DNA of 36,906 nt from Verrucomicrobiota bacterium. GTDB taxonomy: Bacteria; Verrucomicrobiota; Verrucomicrobiia; Opitutales; UBA953. A program made the position numbers and the translations under genes. The first letter of the stretch is position 1. The number at the start of each line of letters is the position of its first letter. Below are positions 1 to 13,235 of this stretch, piece after piece. Below the pieces are notes generated by a model. That model worked only from the letters and a program-made list of their open reading frames with translations. It was not told the origin of the DNA and did no database searches. The stretch spans positions 1 through 36,906 of the forward strand of contig JAURJZ010000005.1 of NCBI GenBank assembly GCA_030831965.1, given 5' to 3'.

Positions 1-366
<366 letters not shown>

Positions 367-368
367 TC

Positions 369-516
369 GGTCCTTGCGGACCTACTCTTTCGGTGAGGTT
401 CGAATCCTGGGATCCGAACTAGTTTACATTAACTCTCCTAGTGAACCGCCGGTATAATGTCTTCGTGTGTTACCATTGCTGGGAACCACGATAGAAAATA
501 CCGGTGGTTCACCAGG
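369..516 (-). promoter_or_regulatory. 16S leader: three processing-type stem-loops
   Basis: In the pre-rRNA (minus strand) three hairpins lie just upstream of the mature 16S end. One is 369-382, stem GGTCC/GGACC with a GCAA tetraloop in the RNA. The second is 398-419, a 9-bp stem with one G-U pair. The third is a long stem pairing 437-455 with 498-516 (19 positions, one mismatch, one wobble; core GTGAACCGCCGGTAT against ATACCGGTGGTTCAC), with a 42-nt loop. Leaders of bacterial rRNA operons are known to carry such stems for RNase III processing; the role here is inferred. Confidence 0.6.
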
Positions 517-550
517 TTATAAAGGTTGACCATACGATAGGCCGTATAGT

Positions 551-599
551 CGCACAAAGTGACTCTCAAAGAACCGAAAGGGGCTTTCCCGAAGGAAAG
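551..599 (-). promoter_or_regulatory. rRNA antitermination signal (boxB-like hairpin, boxA, boxC-like)
   Basis: In minus-strand order, a 6-bp hairpin with a UUCG loop (584-599, stem CTTTCC/GGAAAG) is followed by GGTTCTTTGA at 566-575 and a GU-rich TTTGTGCG at 551-558. The middle motif matches boxA of rRNA leaders, and hairpin-boxA-GU-rich is the boxB-boxA-boxC order of the E. coli rrn antiterminator, where the NusB-NusE complex binds boxA. The boxA match is good; the boxB and boxC labels rest on position. Confidence 0.6.
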
Positions 600-900
600 G
601 GAGGGCGGACGGTGGCGCCGTCGAGGCGCTCGTCAATACCCAAATGGCAGATTTTTTGCCCGGCTTGCCGGACGACGCTGCCAACCTCGGTGATCAAGGA
701 ACGTGTGCTGGTGAACCAGCAGGAAGGGCGAAAATGACCAACGAACTCGACCTCATCAAGGCTTTTTTGCGGTTTTTGACGATTTTTTTCATGCCGAGAA
801 ACAGAATCTTAAATCGTTGATTAGCAATAATTTATGTTGAATTTAAAGGGTGTTTTGGCTCTTTTGGCCCATTCCCAGCTAGATTATAGCCTAGTCCCTG
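600..900 (-). promoter_or_regulatory. rRNA operon upstream region; promoter not pinned down
   Basis: No convincing gene lies here. Bases 765-890 are AT-rich with runs of T, unlike the GC-rich flanks, as expected for an rRNA promoter with UP-type sequence. A perfect minus-strand TATAAT lies at 883-888, but no matching -35 hexamer sits 16-18 bp upstream. TTGACG on the minus strand near 632-637 also lacks a partner. The rRNA promoter is therefore likely in this stretch but not identified. Confidence 0.35.
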
Positions 901-1059
901 GGGGCTCTCCCCGGGGCCCGCCGATCCCGGAGCGAACCCCATGCCCGCCTCGGCCGCGGAAGGCGGGCCGCGCCGCGACCAGTTATAATGACTAAACCAT
1001 TACAGATCGGCACGCCGCGGGGAGTTGCCTCCGGTCGCGGGAGGGCCAGGCTGGGCACC

Positions 1060-1965
1060 ATGCGCACCCTCCTCCTCGTCCCCGCCCTGGCTCCCGCCCT
1101 GCTCCTGGCCGCGGCGGGGGGCAGCGTGCGCGAGCCGATCGACGACCCCCGGGTCTTCGCCAAGCTCAACGCCGAGGTGACCAAGCTCGCCAGCTCGGGC
1201 AAGTCGCCCCTCGCCTCAGCCGATCGCCTGGCGCAGGCCAGGCGCCCCGCCACCGCCGCGGTCGAGCTCCTTCCGGCCTCGGCCCAGCCCCTGAGCCGCG
1301 AGGAGGTCCGGGCCCGGGCCGCCGCCAGCACCGTGCTCTTCGGCACGGCCTTCAAGTGCGACCGCTGCCCGAACTGGCACTCGAGCATGGCGAGCGGCGT
1401 CATCGTGCACCCCTCGGGCGTGATCGCGACCAACCACCACGTGGCCGCCGCGGCGAAGGGCGACGCCATGGGGGTGCTGCTCGCGGACGGCACCTTCCTC
1501 CCCGTCGTCGAGGTCCTCGCGGCGCGCACGCCCCAGGACGTGGCGCTGGTGCGGGTCGACACCCAGGGGCGCCGGCTCCCGGCCCTTCCCGTGCGCGGCG
1601 ACCTCCCGGCCGGGGCCGACGTCGTCTGCCTGAGCAACCCCGACGGCTCCTTCGGCTACTTCACCCAGGGCATCGTCTCGCGCTACAGCCGCGGGACGGG
1701 GCCGGCCGACCGAGCCGCCGTCTGGATGCAGGTCACCTGCGACTACGCCAAGGGTTCGAGCGGCGCCGCGATCCTCGACCTCTGCGGCAACGTGGTCGGC
1801 CTGGTCTCCTCGACCAACTCGATCTATTACAGCACGGACAAGGAGGGCGACCAGCAGAACCTGCAGATGGTCCGCCGCAACTGCGTCCCGGGCAAGGCCA
1901 TCGCCGACCTGATCGGGGAGGCGACCTCGCCCAAGCCGGCCGGCCCCGCGCCCGCGGTCAAGTGA
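1060..1965 (+). CDS. exported trypsin-like serine protease
   Basis: A 301-aa protein with a signal peptide (MRTLLLVPALAPALLLAAAGG) followed by a trypsin-like (chymotrypsin fold, HtrA-like) domain. The triad is visible: His127 in IATNHHVAA, Asp160 in PQDVALVRVD, and Ser234 in KGSSGAAILD, the last a variant of the usual GNSGG. No PDZ domain follows, so it is not a full DegP/HtrA. Six cysteines (two in CDRC at 100-103, then 190, 227, 242 and one near the C-terminus) suggest disulfides or a metal site. An in-frame ATG at 988 would add 24 residues ahead of the signal peptide, so I chose ATG 1060, which has a purine-rich GGGAGGG about 12 nt upstream. A TATAAT lies at 984-989 without a clear -35. 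It ends 9 bp from the convergent asnS. The substrate is unknown; a periplasmic or secreted location is inferred. Confidence 0.85.
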   Translation: MRTLLLVPALAPALLLAAAGGSVREPIDDPRVFAKLNAEVTKLASSGKSPLASADRLAQARRPATAAVELLPASAQPLSREEVRARAAASTVLFGTAFKCDRCPNWHSSMASGVIVHPSGVIATNHHVAAAAKGDAMGVLLADGTFLPVVEVLAARTPQDVALVRVDTQGRRLPALPVRGDLPAGADVVCLSNPDGSFGYFTQGIVSRYSRGTGPADRAAVWMQVTCDYAKGSSGAAILDLCGNVVGLVSSTNSIYYSTDKEGDQQNLQMVRRNCVPGKAIADLIGEATSPKPAGPAPAVK

Positions 1966-1974
1966 GGCCCGCGC

Positions 1975-3357
<1,383 letters not shown>

Positions 3358-3363
3358 GAGGGC

Positions 3364-3391
3364 GAATTAAGAATTAAGAATTAAAAATTAA
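3364..3391. repeat. tandem heptamer GAATTAA x3 plus AAATTAA
   Basis: Four consecutive 7-nt units (3364, 3371, 3378, 3385) lie 6 bp upstream of the asnS start. They would be in the asnS 5' UTR or core promoter and contrast sharply with the GC-rich surroundings. Confidence 0.9.
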
Positions 3392-3486
3392 GAGGAGAAA
3401 AGGCGGCTGGACCATGACTCGCGAGGGGTTGCGGCCCGCGCGCAGGGCGATTTTAGCCATTTTAATTCTTGGTTTTAATTCTTAAT
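3373..3486. repeat. AT-rich inverted repeat in the asnS/tal divergent region
   Basis: ATTAAGAATTAAAA at 3373-3386 recurs inverted as TTTTAATTCTTAAT at 3473-3486, an exact 14-bp match separated by 86 bp. It spans the divergent promoter region between asnS and tal. No confident -35/-10 pair was found. A shared regulator site, a mobile-repeat relic or a promoter-melting element are all possible. Confidence 0.75.
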
Positions 3487-3532
3487 TTCCTCCCCTTCGG
3501 TGACTCTTCCACTTAACAATCGCCCTCCCACC

Positions 3533-4486
3533 ATGAACGCCCTCGAGCAGCTCCGCCAACACACCAAGGTCGTCGCCGACACCGGCGACTTCGCCGCCAT
3601 GAAGGCCTTCAAGCCCCTCGACGCGACGACCAACCCGAGCCTCATCCTGAAGGCGGTCCAGATGCCCGAGTACCAAGCCCTCCTCCGGAAGGCGGCCCAG
3701 GACAACAAGGCCAAGGGCGTGGCCGCGGCGGTCGACGCCCTCCTGATCGCCTTCGGCACCGAGATCCTCAAGATCGTCCCCGGCCGCGTCTCGACCGAGG
3801 TCGACGCCCGCCTGTCCTTCGACAAGGCCGCGACGGTGGCCAAGGCCCGCGAGCTCATCGCCCTCTACAAGGCCGCCGGCATCCCCCGCGAGCGCATCCT
3901 CGTGAAGATGGCCTCGACCTGGGAAGGCATCCAGGCCGCCGCCGAGCTCGAGAGGGAGGGCATCCGCTGCAACCTCACCCTGCTTTTCTCGTTCGCCCAA
4001 GCCGTGGCCTGCGCCGACGCCAAGGTGCAGCTCATCTCGCCCTTCGTGGGGCGCATCTACGACTGGCACAAGAAGTCCCAGGGCGCCAACTGGAACGAGG
4101 CCGCCTCGGCCGGTGCGAACGACCCGGGCGTGCAGTCCGTCCGCCGCATCTTCGCCTACTACAAGCGCAACGGCGTCAAGACCGAGGTCATGGGCGCGTC
4201 CTTCCGCAACACCGGCCAGATCAAGGCGCTCTGCGGCTGCGACCTCCTCACCATCGCCCCCAACCTGCTCGACGAGCTGTCCAAGGACGCCGCCGCCGTG
4301 CCGCAGGCGCTCAACGCCGCCAAGTCCGCCGCCGAGGGCGAGCCCGCCAAGGCCTGGGCCGAGAAGGAGTTCCGCTGGCACCACAACGAGGACGCCATGG
4401 CCACCGAGAAGACCGCCGAGGGCATCCGGCTCTTCGCCGTCGACGGCAAGAAGCTCGACGACCTCGTCGCGCAGGCGATGGGCTAA
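3533..4486 (+). CDS. tal: transaldolase
   Basis: Pentose-phosphate pathway enzyme that transfers a dihydroxyacetone unit from sedoheptulose 7-phosphate to glyceraldehyde 3-phosphate. The 317-aa protein matches the length and sequence of E. coli TalB. Conserved segments include [24 protein letters not shown] at the N-terminus, [13 protein letters not shown], and ILVKMASTW with the Schiff-base Lys125. The partner acids are Asp16 and Glu89. [26 protein letters not shown] and [12 protein letters not shown] are also typical. I chose ATG 3533 because it starts at the family N-terminus; a GTG at 3500 would add 11 unrelated residues. The start is preceded by CGCCCTCCCACC rather than a Shine-Dalgarno. 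The last 61 bp of the gene recur 115 bp downstream. Confidence 0.97.
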   Translation: MNALEQLRQHTKVVADTGDFAAMKAFKPLDATTNPSLILKAVQMPEYQALLRKAAQDNKAKGVAAAVDALLIAFGTEILKIVPGRVSTEVDARLSFDKAATVAKARELIALYKAAGIPRERILVKMASTWEGIQAAAELEREGIRCNLTLLFSFAQAVACADAKVQLISPFVGRIYDWHKKSQGANWNEAASAGANDPGVQSVRRIFAYYKRNGVKTEVMGASFRNTGQIKALCGCDLLTIAPNLLDELSKDAAAVPQALNAAKSAAEGEPAKAWAEKEFRWHHNEDAMATEKTAEGIRLFAVDGKKLDDLVAQAMG

Positions 4487-4599
4487 GCGACCGAGGCGGG
4501 CACGGCCAAGTCCGCAGGACGAGGCCAAGCCCCTCTTGATCCGGCTCTTCGCCGTCGACGGCAAGAAGCTCGACGACCTCGTCGCGCAGGCGATGGGCT
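4424..4599 (+). repeat. 61-bp direct duplication of the tal 3' end
   Basis: Bases 4424-4484 (inside tal, up to its stop codon) recur without a mismatch at 4539-4599. The copy encodes the last tal residues ([20 protein letters not shown]) in a different frame from tal, since the 115-bp offset is not a multiple of three. It is followed by TGA instead of TAA. It has no start or upstream gene body, so it is a non-coding relic. The 54 bp between the copies hold nothing recognisable. Confidence 0.95.
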
Positions 4600-4622
4600 G
4601 ATAGCCCAGGGATTATCAGCCC
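4595..4622 (+). terminator. hairpin after tal, possible terminator
   Basis: GGGCTGATA (4595-4603) pairs perfectly with TATCAGCCC (4614-4622) across a 10-nt loop. The left arm is the end of the duplicated tal segment. There is no T tract, so intrinsic termination is unproven. Confidence 0.4.
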
Positions 4623-4625
4623 AAG

Positions 4626-4672
4626 AGGCACAGGGGCACAGGAGCACGGGAGGGAGACCCCTTCGGGTTGCC
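4626..4672. repeat. G-rich dispersed repeat, copy 1
   Basis: This stretch contains GGCACAGGGGCAC and GCACGGGAGG followed by a CCCTTCGGGT mini-hairpin. The same modules in the same order occur at 16222-16277 downstream of the peroxiredoxin gene. No reading frame is convincing here, and the rest of the gap to 4766 shows nothing recognisable. Confidence 0.6.
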
Positions 4673-4766
4673 TTGGGAGAAGGATTCGAAGGAGACGTGG
4701 GAGCAAGAAGGCTCAGCGACCATCCCTTCATCCTTTCATACCCGTCGATAGGCAACGGGGAGGGGC

Positions 4767-5567
4767 TCAGCGGCGCTGGCGGACAGCCTCGAAGAGGCAG
4801 ACGGCGGCGGCGGTGGCGACGTTGAGCGAGTCGGAGAGCCCGGCCTGGGGAATGAACACGCGCGCGTCGGCCGCCTGGAGCCAGGCAGGGGCGAGGCCGT
4901 CCTTCTCCGATCCCATGACGAGGGCCACCGGACCCCGGGCGTCGACATCCCAGAGGGGCTTGGCGCCATCCGGCGTGGTCGCGAGGATGCGCAAGCCCCT
5001 GGCCTTGACCCAGGCGATGGCGTCGGCGGACGAGGCGACGGCGACGGGGACCGAGAAGGCGGCGCCCTGGGAGGCGCGAATGACGTTGGGGTTGAAGAGG
5101 TCGGTGACCGGATCGCAGATGATCAGGGCGGCGCAACCGGCGGAATCAGCCGTGCGCAGCAGGGCGCCGAGGTTACCCGGCTTCTCGACCGCCTCGGCGA
5201 CGAGCACGAGGGGATCCTTGCCGAGGGAGAGCCGGGCGAGGGACAGATCCCAGGTCTCGGCCACGCCCAGAAGCCCGTCGGGCCCCTCGCGCCCGCTGAC
5301 CTTGTCGAACGCCGACTCGCCCAGCTCGCAGCAATCGACGCCGGCGCCGCGGGCCCGGTCGACGAGGTCGGCCGAGCCGGGGTCCTTGAAGAGGGCTGGG
5401 CAGAAGTAAATCTCCTCGAGCGCGACCTTGCTCCCGAGGGCCCGGGCGAGCTCGCGGAAGCCCTCGACGAGGAAGCGGCCGCGCGCGTCGCGCACGGCGC
5501 GGTCGCGCAGCTTGGCGACGCCCTGGACGCGCGGGTTCTGGCGGCTGTGGATGACCTCGTCGGGCAC
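4767..5567 (-). CDS. TrmH/SpoU-family RNA 2'-O-methyltransferase
   Basis: Probable tRNA or rRNA ribose 2'-O-methyltransferase of the SPOUT knot fold. At 266 aa it has an N-terminal RNA-binding part (RFLVEGFRELARAL) and the three SpoU motifs. Motif 1 is EKPGNLGALLRTADSAG (about 129-145, Asn132 and Arg138), motif 2 is VALVMGSEKDGL (about 214-225), and motif 3 is VFIPQAGLSDSLNVATAAAV (about 237-256, with the Ser-Leu-Asn core). The frame is open further upstream, but that extension is low-complexity Arg/Pro/Gly. I chose GTG 5567, which begins VPDEVIHSRQNPRVQ as relatives do. It is divergent from the neighbouring RNA methyltransferase, 94 bp away. The exact target cannot be read from sequence; RlmB, TrmH and TsnR-like enzymes share these motifs. 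Confidence 0.88.
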   Translation of the reverse strand: MPDEVIHSRQNPRVQGVAKLRDRAVRDARGRFLVEGFRELARALGSKVALEEIYFCPALFKDPGSADLVDRARGAGVDCCELGESAFDKVSGREGPDGLLGVAETWDLSLARLSLGKDPLVLVAEAVEKPGNLGALLRTADSAGCAALIICDPVTDLFNPNVIRASQGAAFSVPVAVASSADAIAWVKARGLRILATTPDGAKPLWDVDARGPVALVMGSEKDGLAPAWLQAADARVFIPQAGLSDSLNVATAAAVCLFEAVRQRR

Positions 5568-5661
5568 GGGATGATTTAGGGGCGCCGCGGCGCCGAGGGC
5601 GAGCCGAAGCCGCGCGCCCTTTGCTCTCGACCCCGGGGGCGGGCGGGGGGAAGGTCGCCCC

Positions 5662-6894
5662 GTGGAAGACCGTCCCCGCCAGGCACCCCCGCGATTCAAG
5701 GCCGAGCCCTTCGCCTACCACCAGGAGGTGACGCTGACCATCGACCGGCTGACCAACCTCGGCGAGGGGGTGGGCCGGGTCGACGGGTGGGTCGTCTTCG
5801 TGTCCGGCGCCCTGCCCGGCGAGCGCGTCGTCGCCCGGATCTGGCACAACGCGGCCAACTTCTCCCGCGGCGACCTCGTCAAGGTCCACCTCCGCTCGCC
5901 CCACCGGGTCGAGCCCCGCTGCCCCCTCTTCGGCGCCTGCGGCGGCTGCCAGTACCAGAACCTCGCCTACCCCGAGCAGCTGCGCTGGAAGCAGGAGCAG
6001 CTGCGCGAGGCCCTGTCCCGCCTGGGCGGGGTGGAGGTCGCGGTCGACCCCTGCCACCCCTCGCCGCGCGAGTGGGGCTACCGGACGAAGCTGACGCCCC
6101 ACTTCCAGCCGCCCCGCGGCGGCGCCGGCGACTTCCCCATCGGCTTCCTTCACGCCCACAACGCCCGGAGGCTCGTCGACGTGCCCGCGTGCCCCATCGC
6201 GACGGACAAGGTCAACGTCGCGCTGCGCGAGGCCCGGGCCGAGGTGCGGGCGCGGGCCGGCGAGTTCCGCCGGGGGGCGACGCTGCTCCTGCGCGAGACG
6301 CAGGAGGGCGTGGCGACCGACCCGCGGGCCTCGGTTACGGAGAAGGTCGGGGACCTGACGCTGCGCTTCGTCGCGGGCGACTTCTTCCAGAACAACCCCT
6401 TCATCCTGCCCGCCTTCGTCGAGCATGCGGTCGGCCTGGCCAAGGCCTCGGGGGCGCGGCACCTCGTCGACGCCTACTGCGGCTCGGGGCTCTTCGCGCT
6501 CTCCGCCGCGCGCCACTTCGAGTCGGTCCACGGCGTCGAGGTCTCGGAGGACGCGGTGCGCAAGGCGGCGGAGAACGCCGCGGCGAACCGCATCCTCAAC
6601 TGCCGCTTCGTGGCGGGCTCGGCGGAGCGCATCTTCGACCGGCTGCCGGTCAAGGGCCCCGAGACGGCGGTGCTCATCGACCCGCCGCGCAAGGGGTGCG
6701 ACGAGCCGTTCCTGGCCCAGCTCGACGCCTTCGGCCCCCGCCGGATCGTCTACGTGAGCTGCGCGCCGGACACCCAGGCGAGGGACATCCGGTGGCTGGC
6801 GGCCAGGGGCTGGAAGGTGCTCTCGGCGCGCCCGTTCGACCTCTTCCCCCAGACCCGGCACATCGAGTCGATCGTAGACCTCGGGCGGGAGTGA
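5662..6894 (+). CDS. 23S rRNA/tRNA uracil-C5 methyltransferase (RlmD/TrmA family)
   Basis: SAM-dependent m5U methyltransferase acting on rRNA or tRNA; 410 aa. A TRAM RNA-binding domain (about 21-80, VTLTIDRLTNLGEGVGRVDG) is followed by a 4Fe-4S cluster motif: Cys87, Cys93, Cys96 (CPLFGACGGC) and Cys177. The methyltransferase domain shows the SAM loop LVDAYCGSGLFALS (268-281), IDPPRKGC (339-346), the nucleophile Cys367 in YVSCAPD, and the base Glu402 in RHIESI. All catalytic residues are intact. The GTG at 5662 is the best available start; GTG 5728 would clip the TRAM domain. The cluster cysteines favour RlmD/RlmCD over TrmA, but substrate is not certain. It ends at a shared palindrome with convergent gyrA. 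Confidence 0.92.
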   Translation: MEDRPRQAPPRFKAEPFAYHQEVTLTIDRLTNLGEGVGRVDGWVVFVSGALPGERVVARIWHNAANFSRGDLVKVHLRSPHRVEPRCPLFGACGGCQYQNLAYPEQLRWKQEQLREALSRLGGVEVAVDPCHPSPREWGYRTKLTPHFQPPRGGAGDFPIGFLHAHNARRLVDVPACPIATDKVNVALREARAEVRARAGEFRRGATLLLRETQEGVATDPRASVTEKVGDLTLRFVAGDFFQNNPFILPAFVEHAVGLAKASGARHLVDAYCGSGLFALSAARHFESVHGVEVSEDAVRKAAENAAANRILNCRFVAGSAERIFDRLPVKGPETAVLIDPPRKGCDEPFLAQLDAFGPRRIVYVSCAPDTQARDIRWLAARGWKVLSARPFDLFPQTRHIESIVDLGRE

Positions 6895-6907
6895 CCGGAC
6901 GCGGGAA

Positions 6908-6927
6908 GGGGCCCCGCGCGGGGCCCC
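6908..6927. terminator. perfect palindrome between convergent genes
   Basis: GGGGCCCC-GCGC-GGGGCCCC is self-complementary and sits 13 bp after the RNA methyltransferase stop and 24 bp before the gyrA stop. It can form the same hairpin in both transcripts. T tracts are weak, so efficiency is unknown. Confidence 0.6.
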
Positions 6928-6951
6928 TGTTCGCCGTCCTTGGCGCCGGAG

Positions 6952-9438
6952 TCAGGCCTGGGCGGCGGGCGCGTCGCCCTCCTCGTCCTCGGCCTTCTCG
7001 ACCTTGGAGATGCCGATGAGGGACTCGCCGTCCTTCAGCCGCATGACGCGGACGCCCTTGGTGTTGCGGCCCGCGGTGCAGCGGATGTCCGACACCTTGG
7101 TGCGGATGGACTGGCCGCCCTTGGTCAGGAGCATGACCTCGTCGTCCTCGCGGACGCTGAGGGCGCCGGCCACGCCGGCGTCGGTGTTGATGGCGATGAC
7201 GCCCTTGCCGCCGCGGGACTGCTTGCGGTAGACGGGCTCCTTGGTCTCGGGGTCGTCGTAGGGCGTGCGCTTGCCGATGCCGTCGACGCCGACCACGAGC
7301 AGGGTGCAGGCCGGGTCGACGATCTCCATCGACTTGACGCTGTCGCCCTTGTCCAGGTTCATGCCGATGACGCCGGTGGTGTCGCGGCCCATCGACCGGA
7401 CGTCGGTCTCGTGGAAGCGGATGCTCATGCCGGACTGGGAGATCATCACGACCTCGTTGTCGCCGCCGGTCAGCTTGACCGAGATGAGGGCGTCGCCGTG
7501 CTCGATGTTGACCCCGATGATGCCGCCCTTGCGGTAGTTGGCGTACTTGGAGATCTCGGTCTTCTTGATGATCCCGTTGCGGGTGGCCATGACGAGGAAC
7601 TTGCCGGGCTCGAAGTTGGACACGCAGACCATGGCCGCGAGCGACTCGCCGTCCTGCAGCTCGAGCAGGCGGGCGATGGACTTGCCGCGGGCGGCGCGGG
7701 CGGCCTCCTCGATGTCGTAGACCTTCTCCACGTAGACCCGGCCGTTGTTCATGAAGAACAGGATGTGGTCGTGGGTGTTGGCGGTGAAGAGGTGCTCGAC
7801 GAAGTCGTCCTCGCCCTCGACCGGCTTGGAGAGCTCGGCGCCCTTGGTGCCCTTGCCGCCGCGCTTCTGCAGGCGATACTGGGCGACGGGGGTGCGCTTG
7901 ATGAAGCCGGCGTGGGAGACGGTGACGACGCAGCCCTCGTTGGCCACGATGTCCTCCATCGAGAGCTCGCCCTCGTGGGCGCTGACCTTGGTCAGGCGGG
8001 GGGTGAGGTGGCGCTTGGCCATCTCGCGGAGCTCCTCCTTGATCAGGGCGAGGAGCTTGGCCTCGCTGCCGAGGATGGACTGGAGCTCCTCGACCAGGGC
8101 GAGGAGGGCGCGGTACTCCTCCTCGATCTTGTCGCGCTCGAGGCCGGTCAGCTGGTAGAGGCGGAGGTCGAGGATGGCGAGGGCCTGGCGCTCGCTCAGG
8201 CCGTACTTGTCCATCAGCTTGACCCGGGCCTCGTCGCGGTTGGAGGAGGCGCGGATGATCTTGACGAAGTCGTCGAGGTTCTTGAGGGCGATCTTGAAGC
8301 CCTCGAGGATGTGGGCGCGGTCCTCGGCCTTGCGCAGGCGGAACTGGGTGCGGCGGGTGACGACGTCGCGCCGGTGCTCGATGAAGCAGTCGAGCAGCTC
8401 GCGGATGTTCATCTGCTTCGGGCGGCGCTTGTCGAGGGCGAGCAGGATGACGCCGAAGGAGCTCTCGAAGGCGGTGTGCTTGTAGAGCTTGTTGATGACG
8501 ACCTTGGGGTTCTCGTTGCGCTTGAGCTCGATGACGATGCGGGTCCGCTCGTCGGACTCGTCGCGCAGGTCGGAGACCTCGTCGAGGACCTTCTCCCCGA
8601 CCAGGCGGGCGATGTCGACCACGAGGGAGGCGCGGTTGACGTTGTAGGGGATCTCGGTCAGGACGACCTGCTCCTTGCCGTTCTTGAGCTCCTCGGTGTG
8701 GGCGACGCCGCGGGTGCGGACGATGCCGCGGCCGGTGGTGAGGTACTGCCGGATGCCCTCCTTGCCGTTGATGACGCCCCCGGTGGGGAAGTCGGGCCCG
8801 AGGATGACCTTGGTCAGGTCCTCGGCGGTGGTGGCCGGCTTGTCGATGATGCGGCAGACGGCCTCGACGAGCTCCCCGAGGTTGTGCGGGGGGATGTTGG
8901 TCGTCATGCCGACGGCGATGCCGGTCGACCCGTTCATCAGGAGGTGGGGGAGGCCGCTGGGGACGACGGTGGGCTCGGTGGTCGACTCCTTGTAGTTGGG
9001 GGCGAAGTCGACGGTCTCCTCGTCGATGTCGGCCAGGATGTCCTCGGCCAGCTCGCTCAGGCGGCACTCGGTGTAGCGGTAGGCGGCGGGCGGGTCGCCG
9101 TCGACCGAGCCGAAGTTGCCCTGGGGCTGGATGAGCGGGTAGCGCATGACCCAGCTCTGGGCGAGGCGCACGAGGGTGTCGTAGACGGAGCTGTCGCCGT
9201 GGGGGTGGTAGTTCTTGAGCACCTCGCCGACCACGCCGGCGCACTTGTCGAAGGCGCGGTTGTGGAGGAGCCCCTCGCGGAGCATGGCGTAGAGGATGCG
9301 GCGCTGGACGGGCTTGAGGCCGTCGCGCGCGTCGGGGAGGGCGCGCGAGATGATGACGGACATCGAGTAGTCGATGTAGGCCGTCTGCATGATGTCGGTG
9401 ATGCTCGCGGGCGTGAGCTTCTCGTTCTCGGAATACAT
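6952..9438 (-). CDS. gyrA: DNA gyrase subunit A
   Basis: Catalytic subunit of the type IIA topoisomerase that introduces negative supercoils with GyrB. The 828-aa protein starts at ATG 9438. The winged-helix/tower breakage-reunion domain carries the active-site Tyr122 ([12 protein letters not shown]), with numbering identical to E. coli. The quinolone-resistance region reads [12 protein letters not shown], with Ser83 and Asp87 in the susceptible form. The C-terminal DNA-wrapping pinwheel contains a canonical GyrA box, [10 protein letters not shown] (about 523-532), which argues against ParC. The tail is short and mildly acidic ([14 protein letters not shown]). It follows gyrB by 37 bp and is presumably co-transcribed. 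That spacer is almost pure C/T with no Shine-Dalgarno (CCGCCCCTTCCC directly before ATG). Confidence 0.98.
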   Translation of the reverse strand: MYSENEKLTPASITDIMQTAYIDYSMSVIISRALPDARDGLKPVQRRILYAMLREGLLHNRAFDKCAGVVGEVLKNYHPHGDSSVYDTLVRLAQSWVMRYPLIQPQGNFGSVDGDPPAAYRYTECRLSELAEDILADIDEETVDFAPNYKESTTEPTVVPSGLPHLLMNGSTGIAVGMTTNIPPHNLGELVEAVCRIIDKPATTAEDLTKVILGPDFPTGGVINGKEGIRQYLTTGRGIVRTRGVAHTEELKNGKEQVVLTEIPYNVNRASLVVDIARLVGEKVLDEVSDLRDESDERTRIVIELKRNENPKVVINKLYKHTAFESSFGVILLALDKRRPKQMNIRELLDCFIEHRRDVVTRRTQFRLRKAEDRAHILEGFKIALKNLDDFVKIIRASSNRDEARVKLMDKYGLSERQALAILDLRLYQLTGLERDKIEEEYRALLALVEELQSILGSEAKLLALIKEELREMAKRHLTPRLTKVSAHEGELSMEDIVANEGCVVTVSHAGFIKRTPVAQYRLQKRGGKGTKGAELSKPVEGEDDFVEHLFTANTHDHILFFMNNGRVYVEKVYDIEEAARAARGKSIARLLELQDGESLAAMVCVSNFEPGKFLVMATRNGIIKKTEISKYANYRKGGIIGVNIEHGDALISVKLTGGDNEVVMISQSGMSIRFHETDVRSMGRDTTGVIGMNLDKGDSVKSMEIVDPACTLLVVGVDGIGKRTPYDDPETKEPVYRKQSRGGKGVIAINTDAGVAGALSVREDDEVMLLTKGGQSIRTKVSDIRCTAGRNTKGVRVMRLKDGESLIGISKVEKAEDEEGDAPAAQA

Positions 9439-9475
9439 GGGAAGGGGCGGGTTGGCGGGTCGGCGGGGGTCGGGG

Positions 9476-12360
<2,885 letters not shown>

Positions 12361-13233
12361 TTAAGCCAGGAAATCGGCGGCTTTGTCGACAGCCTCGGGG
12401 CCTCCGTCCTCGAACAGGTAATGGCCGGCGCGGGGCAGGAGAATCTTGGCGGCGCGGGGCCAGCGGAGGGCGAGCTCGTCGGCGAAGCGGGGGGTGAAGC
12501 AGAAGTCGCGCGCGCCCCAGAGGATCAGCGACGGATGCGAGGCGAGGGCGTCGAGGCCGCGCGAGACGGCCTCGAGCGCGGCGCGCGAGGGATGGCCGGG
12601 CTCCATCGGGATGTCGGCCACGAAGTCGGCGACGGCGCGGCGGCGCGCGGCGGCGCCGTAGGGCGCGAGGAAGCCGGCCTTCACGGCGGAGGGAAGGGCG
12701 CGCTCGGTGGACATCCAGGTGGCGGGCCAGGCGAAGCCGTCGAGCTGCTGCACGAGGAATCGGCCCACGGCCGGGGCGCGGCAGAGGGCGATGCGCAGCG
12801 GGATGCGGGGCGAGGGCCAGGCGGCGGTGTTGGTGGCGAGAAGGCGGCGGAAGCGCGCGGGCTGGCGGCCGGCGAGGCCGAGGCCGATGGCGCCGCCCCA
12901 GTCGTGGACGCCGAGGTCGATGTCGCGCAGGCCGAGGGCGTCGACAAGCGAGCCGAGGTGGCGGATGCGGTCGTCGAGCCGGAGGAAGCGGTCGGGGCGG
13001 TCGGAGAGGCCCATCCCGACGTGGTCGGGCACGACGACGCGCCGTCCGCGTCGGGCGAGCTCGGCGGCGAGGTCGCGCCAGAGGAAGCCCCAGGAGGGGT
13101 TGCCGTGGACGAGGAGGACGGGGGCGGCGTCGCGCGGCCCGATATCCGCATAGTGCATGCGGCCGGCGTCGGTCTCGTGCCAGCGGGGCTCGTGCGGCCA
13201 GAGGGCGCGGAGCGGCTCGGGGATGCGGTCCAT
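12361..13233 (-). CDS. oleB: OleB-like alpha/beta hydrolase (haloalkane dehalogenase fold)
   Basis: In the long-chain olefin pathway OleB decarboxylates a beta-lactone to the alkene. The 290-aa protein has the alpha/beta hydrolase core of the haloalkane dehalogenase/OleB group: HGNPSWGFLW (Asn45 in the oxyanion/halide position), nucleophile Asp111 followed by Trp112 in GVHDWGGAIG, Asp243 in WGARDFCF, and His271 in RAGHYLFED. The IPMEPGHPS segment (208-216) is also characteristic. Family membership is clear. The choice of OleB over a true dehalogenase rests on its place 2 bp after oleA, in the same order as known ole operons. oleC and oleD do not follow; gyrB does. The start at ATG 13233 is fixed by the tight junction with oleA (TGAGCATG). 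Confidence 0.78.
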   Translation of the reverse strand: MDRIPEPLRALWPHEPRWHETDAGRMHYADIGPRDAAPVLLVHGNPSWGFLWRDLAAELARRGRRVVVPDHVGMGLSDRPDRFLRLDDRIRHLGSLVDALGLRDIDLGVHDWGGAIGLGLAGRQPARFRRLLATNTAAWPSPRIPLRIALCRAPAVGRFLVQQLDGFAWPATWMSTERALPSAVKAGFLAPYGAAARRRAVADFVADIPMEPGHPSRAALEAVSRGLDALASHPSLILWGARDFCFTPRFADELALRWPRAAKILLPRAGHYLFEDGGPEAVDKAADFLA

Positions 13234-13235
13234 GC

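Noticed and set aside
397-411. T-arm-like GGTTCGAATCC suggesting a tRNA
   Set aside because: No acceptor stem or anticodon arm surrounds it; the motif is part of the 398-419 leader hairpin.
504-737. 77-codon frame on the plus strand
   Set aside because: It overlaps the antisense of the rRNA leader structures and boxA, and its product resembles nothing I know.
984-989. TATAAT as the promoter of the protease gene
   Set aside because: No -35-like hexamer lies 16-18 bp upstream, so it is only mentioned, not called as a feature.
4539-4601. The duplicated tal end as a separate small gene or a tal pseudogene
   Set aside because: It has no start region of its own and covers only the last 20 residues; it is listed as a repeat.
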